Assembly: GCF_000190735.1 (NCBI RefSeq) | Contig: NC_015177.1 | Coordinates: forward strand, 2,666,001-2,730,000 | From: Pseudopedobacter saltans DSM 12145 | GTDB taxonomy: Bacteria; Bacteroidota; Bacteroidia; Sphingobacteriales; Sphingobacteriaceae | DNA: 64,000 bases | Reading direction: 5' to 3' | The notes under the pieces: generated by a model | What the model saw: only the letters and a program-made list of their open reading frames with translations | Database searches by the model: none | What the model was told of the DNA's origin: nothing | Position numbers and translations under genes: made by a program | Part shown: in pieces, positions 8,350 through 17,943 of the stretch | Numbering within the stretch: position 1 is the stretch's first letter | Layout of the letters: each line of letters opens with the position of its first letter

Positions 8350-9327
8350 ATGAGCTTATACCCTTTAAAGTTCGAGACCATTTTTAAAGATAAAATATGG
8401 GGCGGAAGAAAAATTAAAGATGTTCTGCATAAGGACTTTTCGCCTTTACCTAACTGTGGTGAAACCTGGGAAATCTCAGGCGTATCTTCAGACGTTTCTG
8501 TTGTAGCAAACGGTATTTTAAAAGGTCAAAAACTTTCTGATATTTTAGCCGAAGAAAAAGAAAATCTTGTAGGAAAGAAAAATTACCAAACATATGGAAA
8601 TGAATTCCCTCTTCTGGTAAAATTCATCGATGCTAACGATGATCTCTCTATTCAGGTACATCCTAATGATGAACTTGCAGAGAAAAGACACCACTCTAAA
8701 GGCAAGACTGAAATGTGGTATGTTTTACAGGCAGACTCGGGATCTACTTTGATTTCTGGATTTAACCAACCTGTAGACAGGGCTAAATATCTGGAGAAAT
8801 TCGAATCGGGGCAACTCATGGAAATCTTGAATAAAGAGGAAGTTAGCGCTGGTGATATATTTTTTCTACCAGCCGGAAGAATCCATACTATCGGAAAGGG
8901 ATTATTGATAGCTGAAATCCAACAAACTTCGGACATTACATATCGTATTTACGATTTCGACCGCGTTGATGATAAAGGAAACAAAAGGGAGCTGCATGTA
9001 AAGGAAGCTTTGGATGCTATTGATTTCAATTTTTATAATCAATATAAAACTGACTATAAAAAAGCAAAGAACGAAGCTATAGAAGCTGTAAAATGTCCTT
9101 TCTTCACTACCAATGTTTTAGACTATAACGAGTCTACCAATAGAGATTACAGCCAATTGGATAGTTTCGTTATCCATGTTTGTGTAGAAGGGTCTTATTC
9201 TTTAGGGTATGATGGAGGTGAACTGGCTGTAAAAAAAGGAGATTGTATTTTAGTCCCTGCCTCTGAGAAAGAAATTCAACTGGAAACCAGTGAAGGCTTT
9301 AAGATATTAGAGAGTTATATTGCATAA
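8350..9327 (+). CDS. manA: class I mannose-6-phosphate isomerase
   Basis: The enzyme interconverts fructose-6-phosphate and mannose-6-phosphate and feeds GDP-mannose synthesis. The 325-residue cupin protein begins with PLKFETIFKDKIWGG. It carries the metal-site motif SIQVHPND (His of QVHP near residue 103), the KTEMWYVL segment and the second cupin motif LPAGRIHTIGKG. Length fits the short class I form. It lies next to the polysaccharide locus and may supply its mannose, but it is a separate unit. Confidence 0.92.
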   Translation: MSLYPLKFETIFKDKIWGGRKIKDVLHKDFSPLPNCGETWEISGVSSDVSVVANGILKGQKLSDILAEEKENLVGKKNYQTYGNEFPLLVKFIDANDDLSIQVHPNDELAEKRHHSKGKTEMWYVLQADSGSTLISGFNQPVDRAKYLEKFESGQLMEILNKEEVSAGDIFFLPAGRIHTIGKGLLIAEIQQTSDITYRIYDFDRVDDKGNKRELHVKEALDAIDFNFYNQYKTDYKKAKNEAIEAVKCPFFTTNVLDYNESTNRDYSQLDSFVIHVCVEGSYSLGYDGGELAVKKGDCILVPASEKEIQLETSEGFKILESYIA

Positions 9328-9826
9328 GTTTGGTTAATCGATTTTGGGTCAGGTTGAGGCTCTCGAAACCTGTGTGCAGGGCTTGACAAAAGACAAAAGG
9401 AACAAGGGATAAAGTACTGCATTATATTTCGAGTGCCTCGGAATGCAGTGCTATTAAGTTAAGAAATTTTGCATCACCTTGAGTACAACGAAAGGTCTCA
9501 CATGCAAGTTTGCTTTTTATATCTAAACTTTACTATTACTAGTTTAACATGACGATACGCTTAACTTAATGACACTGCTCAGGATGACTCCCTATTTTTG
9601 TCATTGCGAGAGCCTGTTCCGATTTTTCGGAAAGGTACGACGCGGCAATCTCTTCCATGGTTATTTATAATCCCGCGTATTATTCTTAAAGAAGACCTGT
9701 AAAAACTCATTCCAAAAAAACAGCTAAGAAATGCGAATACTTCGATTATCTAGCGGTCCTCGGACAAAAACAAACACGCTATCCTTCGAGCACCTCAGGA
9801 TGAACCTTTTAAGGTCATCCAACGGG
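9328..9826. repeat. gene-free stretch with dispersed repeat copies
   Basis: No gene is seen. At 9601-9652 there is one complete copy of the AGATTGCC/GCAATGA repeat, here inverted, with the inner stem TTCCGATTTTTCGGAA. Around 9411-9445 and 9786-9806 are copies of a second family, 'TTCGAG(C/T)(A/G)CCTC(A/G)G(G/A)ATG'. The same families recur at 23.4, 41.0, 44.6-46.1 and 49.4 kb. Confidence 0.8.
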
Positions 9827-10336
9827 TTATTTACTTATTACATCCGCAACGGGAATATTCAATAAGATAGATTGCCCCAGTGCATCAATTCTCAAAATCA
9901 GCCTTTTCTCGTTCTGATATGAAACCATTTCCGCCTCGTACCCTTTAAATTTACCAGAGACAATCTTTACCTTATCTCCACTTTTAATAAATTGTCCCGT
10001 CGTTTCTACTGTAAAATCGCCAGATAAATAAGTTTGCAGGAAATTCATCTCCATATCCGGAACAGAAGCAATCTTACCGGAAAAGTAAATAAACCTTACC
10101 ACCCCCGGCGTTCTCACCACCTGATCATACTGTAAATAATTAATATGGATAAAAACATAGGATTTAAACAGAGGCTCATCCACCCATTTCTTTCGGTCGC
10201 TCCATTGCTTAAGAATCTTTTGCGAAGGCAGATAAACTTCTATTCCCTGCTTCAACAAATTCTCGGCTACCTTCTTTTCAAATCTGGGTTTTGTATAAAT
10301 TGGGTACCACCTATGTCGCTCATCTATCTTCAGCAT
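9827..10336 (-). CDS. UpxY-type NusG-like antiterminator
   Basis: A specialised NusG paralogue. In Bacteroides, UpxY proteins travel with RNA polymerase and allow full-length transcription of their own capsule operon. The 169-residue protein has an NGN domain (about 8-95, starting RWYPIYTKPRFEKKVAENLLKQ in its key residues WYxxYTxPRxEKKV) and a KOW motif at about 119-140 (SGDKVKIVSGKFKGYEAEM). It follows the WecA-like gene after 9 bp on the same strand, as the last gene of the minus-strand arm. The plus-strand export operon starts 7.6 kb away, so it may act in trans. Confidence 0.88.
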   Translation of the reverse strand: MLKIDERHRWYPIYTKPRFEKKVAENLLKQGIEVYLPSQKILKQWSDRKKWVDEPLFKSYVFIHINYLQYDQVVRTPGVVRFIYFSGKIASVPDMEMNFLQTYLSGDFTVETTGQFIKSGDKVKIVSGKFKGYEAEMVSYQNEKRLILRIDALGQSILLNIPVADVISK

Positions 10337-10345
10337 AACTTAGAC

Positions 10346-11449
10346 TTACTTCCAAAGATATTCAATCTTTAGTTCCTTTCTCTCTTTAATCCTTAACAGT
10401 ATAGTAGTTATCCAGTTAATTAACATGCAAACAACAAAAAACAAAGCTATTAATAGCCCATTTCCAAAGCCTCTAAAAATAATAGCCAGGTATATAAATA
10501 AAATATTGGTTATCGCCAGAGCGAGTGTTGCTTGTAAATGAGAAAATCCCAATTTCAATATTCTGTGGTGAATATGGTTTCTATCTGCACTGAAAGGAGA
10601 TCTGCCCTGCATAATCCTCAACATAAAAACCCGGAAGGTATCAAATAAGGGTATAATCAATACCGATACTGCCGTTGCCGGTGCAGATAAAAATGCAGGG
10701 CGTGGCATTGTACTGCTAAACTTATTCAGTTCGATAAATTTGATGGCCAATACAATCGAAATCAATCCCACCAACAGACTTCCTGTATCTCCCATAAATA
10801 TTCTTGATGGAGAGAAATTATAATACAGAAAACCAGCCAGGGCTCCTACCAAACTAAACGCTAAAATAGCCAGCCCCAGTTCACCCATATGTATAAACAT
10901 CACTGCAAAAGTCAGGCTTACAATAATACCAATTGTTCCGGCCAAGCCATCAATACCATCTATCAAATTAAAGGCATTGATAAAAAACATAATGATTAAT
11001 ACCGACAATGAAATACTGGAAAAGTAATTGATATCCCACATTCCGAAAACTCCGTACAAGCTGCTTAACCTTACATCCCCCATCGTTACTAAAATCAATG
11101 CTACAATAAACTGCATGATAAACTTAGTTGTCGGACTTGTACCCGCCAGATCATCCTTCAGGCCTACCGCAAAAAGTATGATACAGGAAGTCAGTAAGAC
11201 ATTTGTTGACAATACATCATCGTACTTGGCAAAAAGTAAAGAAACAATCGTAAATGCACAAAATATGGCTACCCCTCCCAAACGCGAAATACCATGCTGA
11301 TGGTCTTTTCGATCCTTCTCCAGATCATCATACAGATGCCTTGTGTTTGCTACAAATATGATAGAGGGTATTGCAAAAAAGGTTACCGCAGCAGAGAGCA
11401 TTATAATCAATACGTTATATAGCCAGGGCCATTCCAGGTTTAGTGACAT
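10346..11449 (-). CDS. WecA/MraY-type sugar-phosphate transferase
   Basis: An integral membrane enzyme (GT4-like PNPT family) that transfers a sugar-1-phosphate to undecaprenyl phosphate and starts the lipid-linked glycan. The 367 residues contain about ten hydrophobic segments. The active-site patterns of the family are present: DD at 99-100, NAFNLIDGIDGLAG at 158-171, FMGDTGS at 218-224 and the HIHH motif at 292-295 on cytoplasmic loops. WecA (GlcNAc-1-P) is more likely than MraY because of context. It lies between a GT2 and the UpxY gene. Confidence 0.92.
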   Translation of the reverse strand: MSLNLEWPWLYNVLIIMLSAAVTFFAIPSIIFVANTRHLYDDLEKDRKDHQHGISRLGGVAIFCAFTIVSLLFAKYDDVLSTNVLLTSCIILFAVGLKDDLAGTSPTTKFIMQFIVALILVTMGDVRLSSLYGVFGMWDINYFSSISLSVLIIMFFINAFNLIDGIDGLAGTIGIIVSLTFAVMFIHMGELGLAILAFSLVGALAGFLYYNFSPSRIFMGDTGSLLVGLISIVLAIKFIELNKFSSTMPRPAFLSAPATAVSVLIIPLFDTFRVFMLRIMQGRSPFSADRNHIHHRILKLGFSHLQATLALAITNILFIYLAIIFRGFGNGLLIALFFVVCMLINWITTILLRIKERKELKIEYLWK

Positions 11450-11500
11450 GGTTTAGTAGTTTTTTGTCTATAGATTCTATTTTAAATTTATATTATTTTA

Positions 11501-11613
11501 TAACCACAAAGGGGCGCAATTTCTTAAAGATACTGGTAACGAGTGTATTCACTTATCTCCTATTCAAATCTCTCTGCGTTCTTTGTATACTCTCCGTGTT
11601 CTTTGCAGTTAAT
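11501..11613. repeat. dispersed repeat, diverged copy of 55884-56010
   Basis: The stretch begins AACCACAAA and runs through TTCTTAAAGATACT, GTATACTC and CTTTGCAGTTAA. The same order of blocks occurs at 55884-56010 with many substitutions and small indels. It sits between the GT2 and the WecA-like gene and holds no gene. Confidence 0.6.
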
Positions 11614-11625
11614 ATGACTGTTCAT

Positions 11626-12372
11626 CTATTTTATATATTGCCCTATTTTGCGCAATGGTTTCAATGCTGCAACCAAAAACGGAAAAGCCACGCCATTTAC
11701 TTTCATTGCCGCCCGGTCTTCCGCATTCGCCCTTATGCGGTTCTTCAAAGTTTTATTGCTTATTCCCCCAACCCGCATCTTCACCAAAACCTGTGGCAAA
11801 TAAGCAGTTTCTATTTTATATTTATATAAAAAACGTAATATCAAATCGTAATCTGCAGCCGAACGATATTGTAAATCATAAAGCCCATACTTATGGAAGC
11901 ATTCCGTTTTAATAAACAATGCCGGGTGTGGTGGCATCCATCCATAAGCCAGCTTAGCTAAATCGTAACTACCTGACTTCCAGTTTCTGACCACTTTATC
12001 CGTATTATCACGCTCTACATAAAGCAAATCACCATAAACCGCATCTAAATGAGGATTGGCTTTAAAAGCTTCCGCCACGTTATTCAACACCTCTGCATTA
12101 TAAAACATATCGTCTGAATGCAATATGCCTATAATATCTCCCGAGGCAAGCTTTACCCCTTTATTCAATGCATCATAAATCCCTCCATCTTGCTCAGAAA
12201 TCATCTTACCAACAATTGCCGACTTTTCTATAATTTGTAAAGTTTCATCTGTTGATCCTCCATCTACCAATACCAGTTCTTTTTCAGCATAACTTTGTTC
12301 TTTAAAAGATTCCAAAGCATCGGCTAAAAAGCTGGCAGAATTATAGGTTGAGGTAATAATAGATATCAACAT
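11626..12372 (-). CDS. family 2 glycosyltransferase
   Basis: A 248-residue GT-A fold transferase. The nucleotide-binding start LISIITSTYNSASFLADALES is followed by LVLVDGGSTDETLQII, GGIYDALNKGVKLASGDIIG and the DxD-like HSDDM near residue 95. The GIYDALNKG motif is the WcaA-like subgroup that also occurs at 29556, 30429 and 32010. It starts 1 bp after the stop of the PID-tail peptide gene and so is likely co-transcribed with it. Acceptor and donor are unknown. Confidence 0.9.
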   Translation of the reverse strand: MLISIITSTYNSASFLADALESFKEQSYAEKELVLVDGGSTDETLQIIEKSAIVGKMISEQDGGIYDALNKGVKLASGDIIGILHSDDMFYNAEVLNNVAEAFKANPHLDAVYGDLLYVERDNTDKVVRNWKSGSYDLAKLAYGWMPPHPALFIKTECFHKYGLYDLQYRSAADYDLILRFLYKYKIETAYLPQVLVKMRVGGISNKTLKNRIRANAEDRAAMKVNGVAFPFLVAALKPLRKIGQYIK

Positions 12373-12373
12373 T

Positions 12374-12604
12374 CTATTCCTTTTCTGCGTTATCTTCTCT
12401 TTTCATTTTCAAAGCTTTGTAGCCTAAGGCTGCTCCGCCTGCAAGTAATGCGAAAGCTCCACCGTCTATGGGAACATCTCCCCATGGATCTGGAGGAGCT
12501 CCGCCATCATCACAAAAAGGATCCTCTTCTGGACATTGTGCATAGATTGCGATACAACAAAAAGACAGGCTTAAGCTCAACAAAATATATTTTAATCCTT
12601 TCAT
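12374..12604 (-). CDS. small secreted peptide with PID-type exosortase tail
   Basis: A 76-residue precursor. A signal peptide (about 1-22, ending IYAQ) is followed by a short acidic segment with two Cys (24, 31) and Pro-rich PPDPWGD. Then comes PIDGG at 45-49, a hydrophobic helix (about 50-62) and the basic end KALKMKR (63-69). This order of motif, helix and basic tail is the layout of PEP-CTERM-like exosortase substrates. I recall a Bacteroidetes 'PID-CTERM' variant, but cannot check it here. The presumed released product is only about 22-27 residues. It follows the 1174-aa protein by 8 bp, and an exosortase-like gene lies at 43999-44544. Confidence 0.8.
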   Translation of the reverse strand: MKGLKYILLSLSLSFCCIAIYAQCPEEDPFCDDGGAPPDPWGDVPIDGGAFALLAGGAALGYKALKMKREDNAEKE

Positions 12605-12612
12605 TTTTCTTA

Positions 12613-15600
12613 CTAGTTTTTAACAATCTTCTCCATACCAATTCTCTGTCCACTGGATCCTAACAATTCAATCATATAAACTCCGATTTTTAAATCTTCA
12701 ACAGGCAGATTAACCTCTTCGATATGTTCTCCTGAAAATTGAACAGATCTTATTAACGAGCCATTAGCTCCTAAAATATTCGCAGTCAATTTTCCGTAAA
12801 AAGCATTGCTGGTTTTAAACTTAACTTCACCCTTTACAGGATTTGGATATAAAACAAATACCTTATTTGAGACCGTTAAATCGATTTTTACAGTCTTGAT
12901 CGAGGTTACCTTTCCCACTCCATCAGCGTTTACCTGCTTAATTCTATAGTAATTATTACCCATATTTGGTTGCTGATCTACATACAAATAACTTCCTATG
13001 CCTACTGCATTTATCTTTGCTATTTCTTTAAAAACACCTCCATCATATCCCTTCTCTATTATATAGATATAGTCCTTTTCTTCTTTTACTACGCTCCATT
13101 TAAGCTCAACTACATTATCCAATTTTTTAACATCAAAACTAGTAAATTCCACAGGTAGTACACCGGATGGATTGTATGATAAAGAAAGCCTATTGCTACC
13201 GAAAGTATTAGCATTGCTTGTGTTTACTACAAAATCATATCGCCTATTGCTTTCGCTTATAATCTGCTCCGTATTTGTAAAAGCATCTTTCAATACTAGT
13301 AATTTATCTGCTATTTCAGGAATTTCATCAAAATTCAAAGTCATTACAGAACTAACCTTATTATTGACATTCAACTTCAAAGGGAGCTCCAAATCGTTGG
13401 AAGACATCAAGTTTATAGCCAAGGGCTTATTATCTGAAGACTGAGTGGATAGATTAATATTGTATCCCGAACCTGCCATATAAGGAGAGTCTTGTCCATC
13501 AGCGAGAGAACTAAATCCAGAATCAAACGCAACAATAGTCTCCTCTGAAAATGGCCCACTGCTTAGACGTAGTTTTAGTAAAGTTGGCTTCTCCAATGTA
13601 AAATTAGCAACAGGCACTAATAAAACTTTGCCAGATCTCGATTCTAAAACATTTCTTTCTTTTACATTTAATAGTCTTGCCGGCACTTCATTTATATTTT
13701 TATGCGACTCCCGGAAACTTAGCGTCCCTCCCCCTACATTTGCATAAACATAAAAGCCCTGCCCTGGTTGTATATATCTGGATCCACCGTTAACCCCTAC
13801 ACCTAAAGCAGCATTATACGTTGCCATTGGCCGTCCTCCAAAAACCACTGAAATAGAAGGTGTTAAATTAGATGAAGAAGCATATACTTTATGCCAGTCT
13901 ATCGTTGCTGGATATGGATTCCCTCCAATAAAGGCGCCTTGCAAAGTAGTTTTAGCAGAATTATACCCAATAGGCACGTCTATATTCCCTTTATTAATAG
14001 GTCCGGCATAAGTTAATGAGACACTCTCCGCATCAACAAAAGGCTGCCTTAATTTCCCTGGTGTAGAATCTTTAAAATCCCTATTTCCAATAAAAAGATA
14101 CAAAAAACCTCTTCCTCCGCCTGAAGGACTATTTATATTTGGTAGAGGAACAAAAGAGTTTGATGTTAAACTATTATCATAAGTCAACACCATATCTGCG
14201 TTTTTAAGGCCTGAGGGAACTTCATCAAAACCATTCACAACTCCACCATTTCCTGTAATAATCATATATTTCTTCAACTGTGCGAACGTCTTATCTCCAG
14301 AAATCAATGCGTCATTAATAGGAGAAGACATAGTTCGACTTCCTCTTACAGCTCCATAATCTATCCCACTTAAAAATGATTGAATCTTTACTTCACCAAC
14401 AACATCTGCAGTACCTTGCAAAGGGCCTATATTAGCATTAGAACTGGGTGAAGCTAATAAAGTCAGGTTTCCATTAGCATTTAAAACAGCATTGTTCACT
14501 GTTACATTATTACTCACTGTAGCCGGAGCCGTAATTGTTTTTGTTCCCGCTCCTGCAACATCTAAATCATAATAGGAAATTCCAGCCACATTCTGATTGC
14601 CAGAACCATTATAAGATATCTTATAGGTACTAGTATTTACAGAACTTGCCCCGCTGACATCAAAATCATTGCTAATTGAGAGATTCCCTGTTAAAGTTTT
14701 AGCACTTTCTGAAAGTTTCAAATTATTATATTGGCCGCTAACTATAGTCTGGGTAGAACTTCCATTGTACTCTACAGTACCATTCCATGTTTTGCCTGTA
14801 CTTAATGGATTTACCGAAGTATTTTGTGTTCTTAATGTTCCGCCTCCAGACAAACCAATAGCGCCAGTAGTGATTAGAGCATTGGCCCCCAAGTCCAAAT
14901 AACCATTTGAAATATTTAAACCTCCATTCACAGTTAAATTGCCCGACCTTAGGGTAACTCCTGAACTATTATCTATGGTTAAATTATTGACACTTGCCGG
15001 CAGGCCTGTGCCTGTTTGCTGTGCTATAGAAGCATTAAATACATAATTGGCGTTAGGGCTAAAAGTCCGGACTCCTGTAGATTGAATAGCTCCGGTTGTT
15101 CCTGTTAATGCTATTCCTTCTGGATGGGCTGTGATTAAAGTAACGCCATCTTGGACAGTAAACGTACCGGTAACTAAGTTACTTATAGTAGAAGTCGCTA
15201 AATTTACTATACTGTTTTCAGACACTTGAAACCGTAGTGCCCCGTAAAAATGCCCACTATTAATATCTATTTTCTGCTCTGACGTACCAGAAAATATAAT
15301 AACCCCTTTACTACTTCCGGATCCTTTTGCAAAATAGCCTCCTTGTAAATTCACGTCGCCAGTTACTCTTAATGTTGTTGTTAAAGAAGCATTGTTGGTA
15401 TTTATCATTGCAAAATAACCATCATATTGTAGTAGATTTTTTATCTTAAAATCCGAATTCGTAACTGACAAATTGGCTCCACCAAGCCCCGTACTTAATA
15501 TAGTAAAGTTATTTCTTACCGTTGCATTAACTATCAATAAAGAGGGACCGGTATTTACCAGTTGATTAGGACAATTCCAAGTTAAATTAAAAAAGTTTTG

Positions 15601-16137
15601 GTTTGCACCTTGAATCCCTCCGTTCGAGCTTGTAAAGCCTATTATCTGACAATCTGATCCATCTTCCCAAGTAGCTAAAGGTATTGTTCCTGGAGACGCC
15701 TTATAATTATGCTGATAGACCCCTTGACTATAAAAAACCAAACTTCCCATTGGTGTTACAGTTCCTTCACTTTTTAAAATCCCCGATACACCGAAATCTG
15801 TAGTTGCAGCACCGTTAGCTATAATCAAAGTAATTCCGGATAATACATCTACTGTACCACCAACTTCTATTTCTACATCATCCAGTGTTATATTTGCTGT
15901 CACTATTGCGGTATGCCCATACCGAATCTGGATTTTAGTGGCATCTGTATTTGGAATTAATGTTGCATTAGACCAGACAATATTGTCTACAGAACTTTCC
16001 CAAGTATTTATATCGTTCCAATTCCCACTTTGTTTGGTTCGGAAATAATCTGTAGCAGAGCTTGCTTTTACTACTTTAGAGAGCGCCATTATAGCACATA
16101 CAGATACAATATATCTAAAAAGTATATTTTTCACCAT
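12613..16137 (-). CDS. large T9SS-sorted surface protein
   Basis: A 1174-residue secreted protein. The signal peptide is about residues 1-26 (ending KVVKASSA). A long region rich in Gly, Asn, Thr and Ser, with repeated strand-turn patterns such as LTVNGGLNISNGYLDLGANAL in its short motifs, suggests a beta-helix or adhesin body. Near the C-terminus is the LPVEFTSF segment common in Bacteroidetes, then a typical type IX secretion domain (about 1095-1174, starting VLYPNPVKG and ending GMEKIVKN). It heads the minus-strand arm. I infer an adhesin or matrix protein; the ligand is unknown. Confidence 0.85.
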   Translation of the reverse strand: MVKNILFRYIVSVCAIMALSKVVKASSATDYFRTKQSGNWNDINTWESSVDNIVWSNATLIPNTDATKIQIRYGHTAIVTANITLDDVEIEVGGTVDVLSGITLIIANGAATTDFGVSGILKSEGTVTPMGSLVFYSQGVYQHNYKASPGTIPLATWEDGSDCQIIGFTSSNGGIQGANQNFFNLTWNCPNQLVNTGPSLLIVNATVRNNFTILSTGLGGANLSVTNSDFKIKNLLQYDGYFAMINTNNASLTTTLRVTGDVNLQGGYFAKGSGSSKGVIIFSGTSEQKIDINSGHFYGALRFQVSENSIVNLATSTISNLVTGTFTVQDGVTLITAHPEGIALTGTTGAIQSTGVRTFSPNANYVFNASIAQQTGTGLPASVNNLTIDNSSGVTLRSGNLTVNGGLNISNGYLDLGANALITTGAIGLSGGGTLRTQNTSVNPLSTGKTWNGTVEYNGSSTQTIVSGQYNNLKLSESAKTLTGNLSISNDFDVSGASSVNTSTYKISYNGSGNQNVAGISYYDLDVAGAGTKTITAPATVSNNVTVNNAVLNANGNLTLLASPSSNANIGPLQGTADVVGEVKIQSFLSGIDYGAVRGSRTMSSPINDALISGDKTFAQLKKYMIITGNGGVVNGFDEVPSGLKNADMVLTYDNSLTSNSFVPLPNINSPSGGGRGFLYLFIGNRDFKDSTPGKLRQPFVDAESVSLTYAGPINKGNIDVPIGYNSAKTTLQGAFIGGNPYPATIDWHKVYASSSNLTPSISVVFGGRPMATYNAALGVGVNGGSRYIQPGQGFYVYANVGGGTLSFRESHKNINEVPARLLNVKERNVLESRSGKVLLVPVANFTLEKPTLLKLRLSSGPFSEETIVAFDSGFSSLADGQDSPYMAGSGYNINLSTQSSDNKPLAINLMSSNDLELPLKLNVNNKVSSVMTLNFDEIPEIADKLLVLKDAFTNTEQIISESNRRYDFVVNTSNANTFGSNRLSLSYNPSGVLPVEFTSFDVKKLDNVVELKWSVVKEEKDYIYIIEKGYDGGVFKEIAKINAVGIGSYLYVDQQPNMGNNYYRIKQVNADGVGKVTSIKTVKIDLTVSNKVFVLYPNPVKGEVKFKTSNAFYGKLTANILGANGSLIRSVQFSGEHIEEVNLPVEDLKIGVYMIELLGSSGQRIGMEKIVKN

Positions 16138-16155
16138 ACGCCAGTTTAAGTTCTA

Positions 16156-16163
16156 CAAAAATA
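16156..16163 (-). promoter_or_regulatory. -7 box for the surface-protein operon
   Basis: The plus sequence CAAAAATA reads TATTTTTG on the minus strand, 18 nt before the ATG of the 1174-aa protein. No clear -33 element was found at the usual distance. Confidence 0.45.
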
Positions 16164-16313
16164 TAAAATTTTAATATAAGCTTATCATTTTCACATAATT
16201 AAACAAGAATATACCTAATTTTAGGTATATTCAAGAAAATAATTTGAGCAGACTGCTTAAATCCTTCATTGCATGTTCAACTTCCGCAACGGTGTTAATA
16301 TGTGTTTGTGAAG

Positions 16314-16377
16314 TTTTTCACTCTGTTCAAAATGACGAAAGGATGAAGCGATACAAGGATCGTCATCTATGTAATTT
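16314..16377 (+). repeat. left part of a dispersed repeat split by the IS
   Basis: The segment TTTTTCACTC...ATGACGAAA...GATGAAGCGAT...AAGGATCGT matches 17620-17690 closely. It stops at the left end of the IS982 element, and the rest of the same repeat resumes at 17384. Confidence 0.75.
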
Positions 16378-17383
16378 AACGTGAGTTCGGGATAATAGAA
16401 TTGTCTTTTTAAAGAACAAAAAATAGATTAAATTACTGATTATCAAATAATTAAGCATATTTTATTATATTTAAGTACCAAATTAAAACTATAACTTGAT
16501 ATGCTTACTCCTTCTAAAGTTACCGAAATTTTTGTTCAAGTTGATATTTCTGTAAAGAATTTGAACTTGAGATCATCCAACATAAGCTTAATGCGGGAAA
16601 TTGCAAAGCCAGAAACCGTAAGGCCTCACTTGCTGATAGTGAGATCATCACTATTCTGATAGCTTTTCATACCGGACATTTCACCAATCTCAAGCACTTT
16701 TACATTGGTCACATCTGTTCTTATTACAGAGATTATTTTCCTGGACTTGTATCCTATAACCGTTTTGTAGAACTGCAGCAAAGAGTAGCGATACCCATGA
16801 TGCTGTTTCTGAAAAACAGATGTCTGGGACAGTCCCATGGCATCAACTTTATCGATTCTACACATATCAAAGTATGCCATAACAGGCGCATACATAGCCA
16901 TAAAGTGTTTTCCCTGGTTGCAGAGCGAGGGCAATGTTCCATCGGATGGTTCTATGGATTCAAGCTTCACCCGATCATCAATGACAGGGGGGAAATATTA
17001 TCCTTTTATCTTACAAAGGGCAATTGATGACCTCTATGACCCAGCAGGATATTCGGCAAGCTGTTTGGGACAAAGGTTACATATCAAAAGCATTAGCTGA
17101 TCTGCTCTGGGGAAATGGTGTTCAAATGATTACCAAACCAAGAAAGAACATGAAGGATTTTAACATCTCGCAAGCTGATAAGATTATGCTCAGAAAAAGA
17201 GCCTTAATCGAATGTGTGAACGATGAATTAAAGAATATATGCAAGCTGCAGCATACCGGGCACCGTTCGGTAAATAACTTCCTGATGAACACAATGGGCG
17301 CACTTTGTGCCTATCATTTCTTCCCTAAAAAGCCCTCTAAAGACAGACAGATGTTATTGACCGCTTAAACCGAATTCACGTTT
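16378..17383 (+). mobile_element. decayed IS982-family insertion sequence
   Basis: A 1.0-kb element with imperfect terminal inverted repeats: left ACGTGAGTTCGGGATA (16379-16394), right complement ACGTGAATTCGGTTTA (17366-17381), 13 of 16 matching. Its stop codon lies inside the right repeat. ATTT occurs once on each side (16374-16377 and 17384-17387). A nearby intact copy of the host repeat has it only once, so it is the likely target duplication, although a longer one is possible. Confidence 0.8.
16501..17368 (+). pseudogene. frameshifted IS982 transposase
   Basis: The reading frame starts MLTPSKVTEIFVQVD and then loses one base near 16545 (VDxFCKEFE continues in another frame). A second lesion at about 17024 cuts the frame after LSFYLTKGN, and at least one more lies before DKGYIS near 17068. 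Joined, the pieces give the IS982 catalytic pattern: NFIDSTHIKVC, RIHSHKVF, GFKLHPIINDRGEILSF, DKGYIS and KRALIECVNDELKN with the final Glu. The element cannot make an intact transposase. Confidence 0.88.
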
Positions 17384-17943
17384 ATTTAACAATACCCTCT
17401 CTGCACATTGAGCATACTCCCTGCTCCAAAGGAGTCCCTTCGAGAAAGGTCGAGATGGTTGCTATGAAAGGAAGCCTTTACCATATTTCCGCTTCTTGTT
17501 CAATAAGCACAGGAATCAAATTAAAGAAAACAGTATTAGGAACTAAGATATAATATAACACTTCCTTCATTATTTAAAGAAGTATCTTGAAAATAGCTTA
17601 GAAATATTTGCTAATGGGATTTTTCACTCCGTTTAAAATGACGAAAAGATGAAGCGATGCAAGGATCGTAATCCATGTTAATTTAACAAAACCCTCTGCC
17701 ACTTGGGCATCTCTCCCTACTCCAAAGGAGTCCCTTAGGGAATAGGGCGAGAATGTTGCTATGAAAGGAAGCACTTTCTTGTCATTCCAAATCTCGCTGA
17801 AACGGCGGGCAGCCATACCTCTCCAAATAACACCAAAAGCAACAAACCAACACACTTCTTTTCCAGTATCTTATAAAAAACATGTTCTTTTTTTCCACAC
17901 GAAAAAAAATCACTAATATTGAGCCTTATTACTAAACCACCTA
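17384..17943. repeat. gene-free stretch: repeat remainder and an intact repeat copy
   Basis: 17384-17480 is the right part of the repeat interrupted by the IS (ATTTAACAA...CCTCT...AAAGGAGTCCCTT...GCTATGAAAGGAAGC). 17620-17780 is an uninterrupted copy of the whole repeat. No gene is supported; open frames here follow the repeats. Confidence 0.75.

Noticed and set aside
17598-17855. 85-codon minus-strand open frame
   Set aside because: It lies on the intact copy of the dispersed repeat and has no protein-like pattern.
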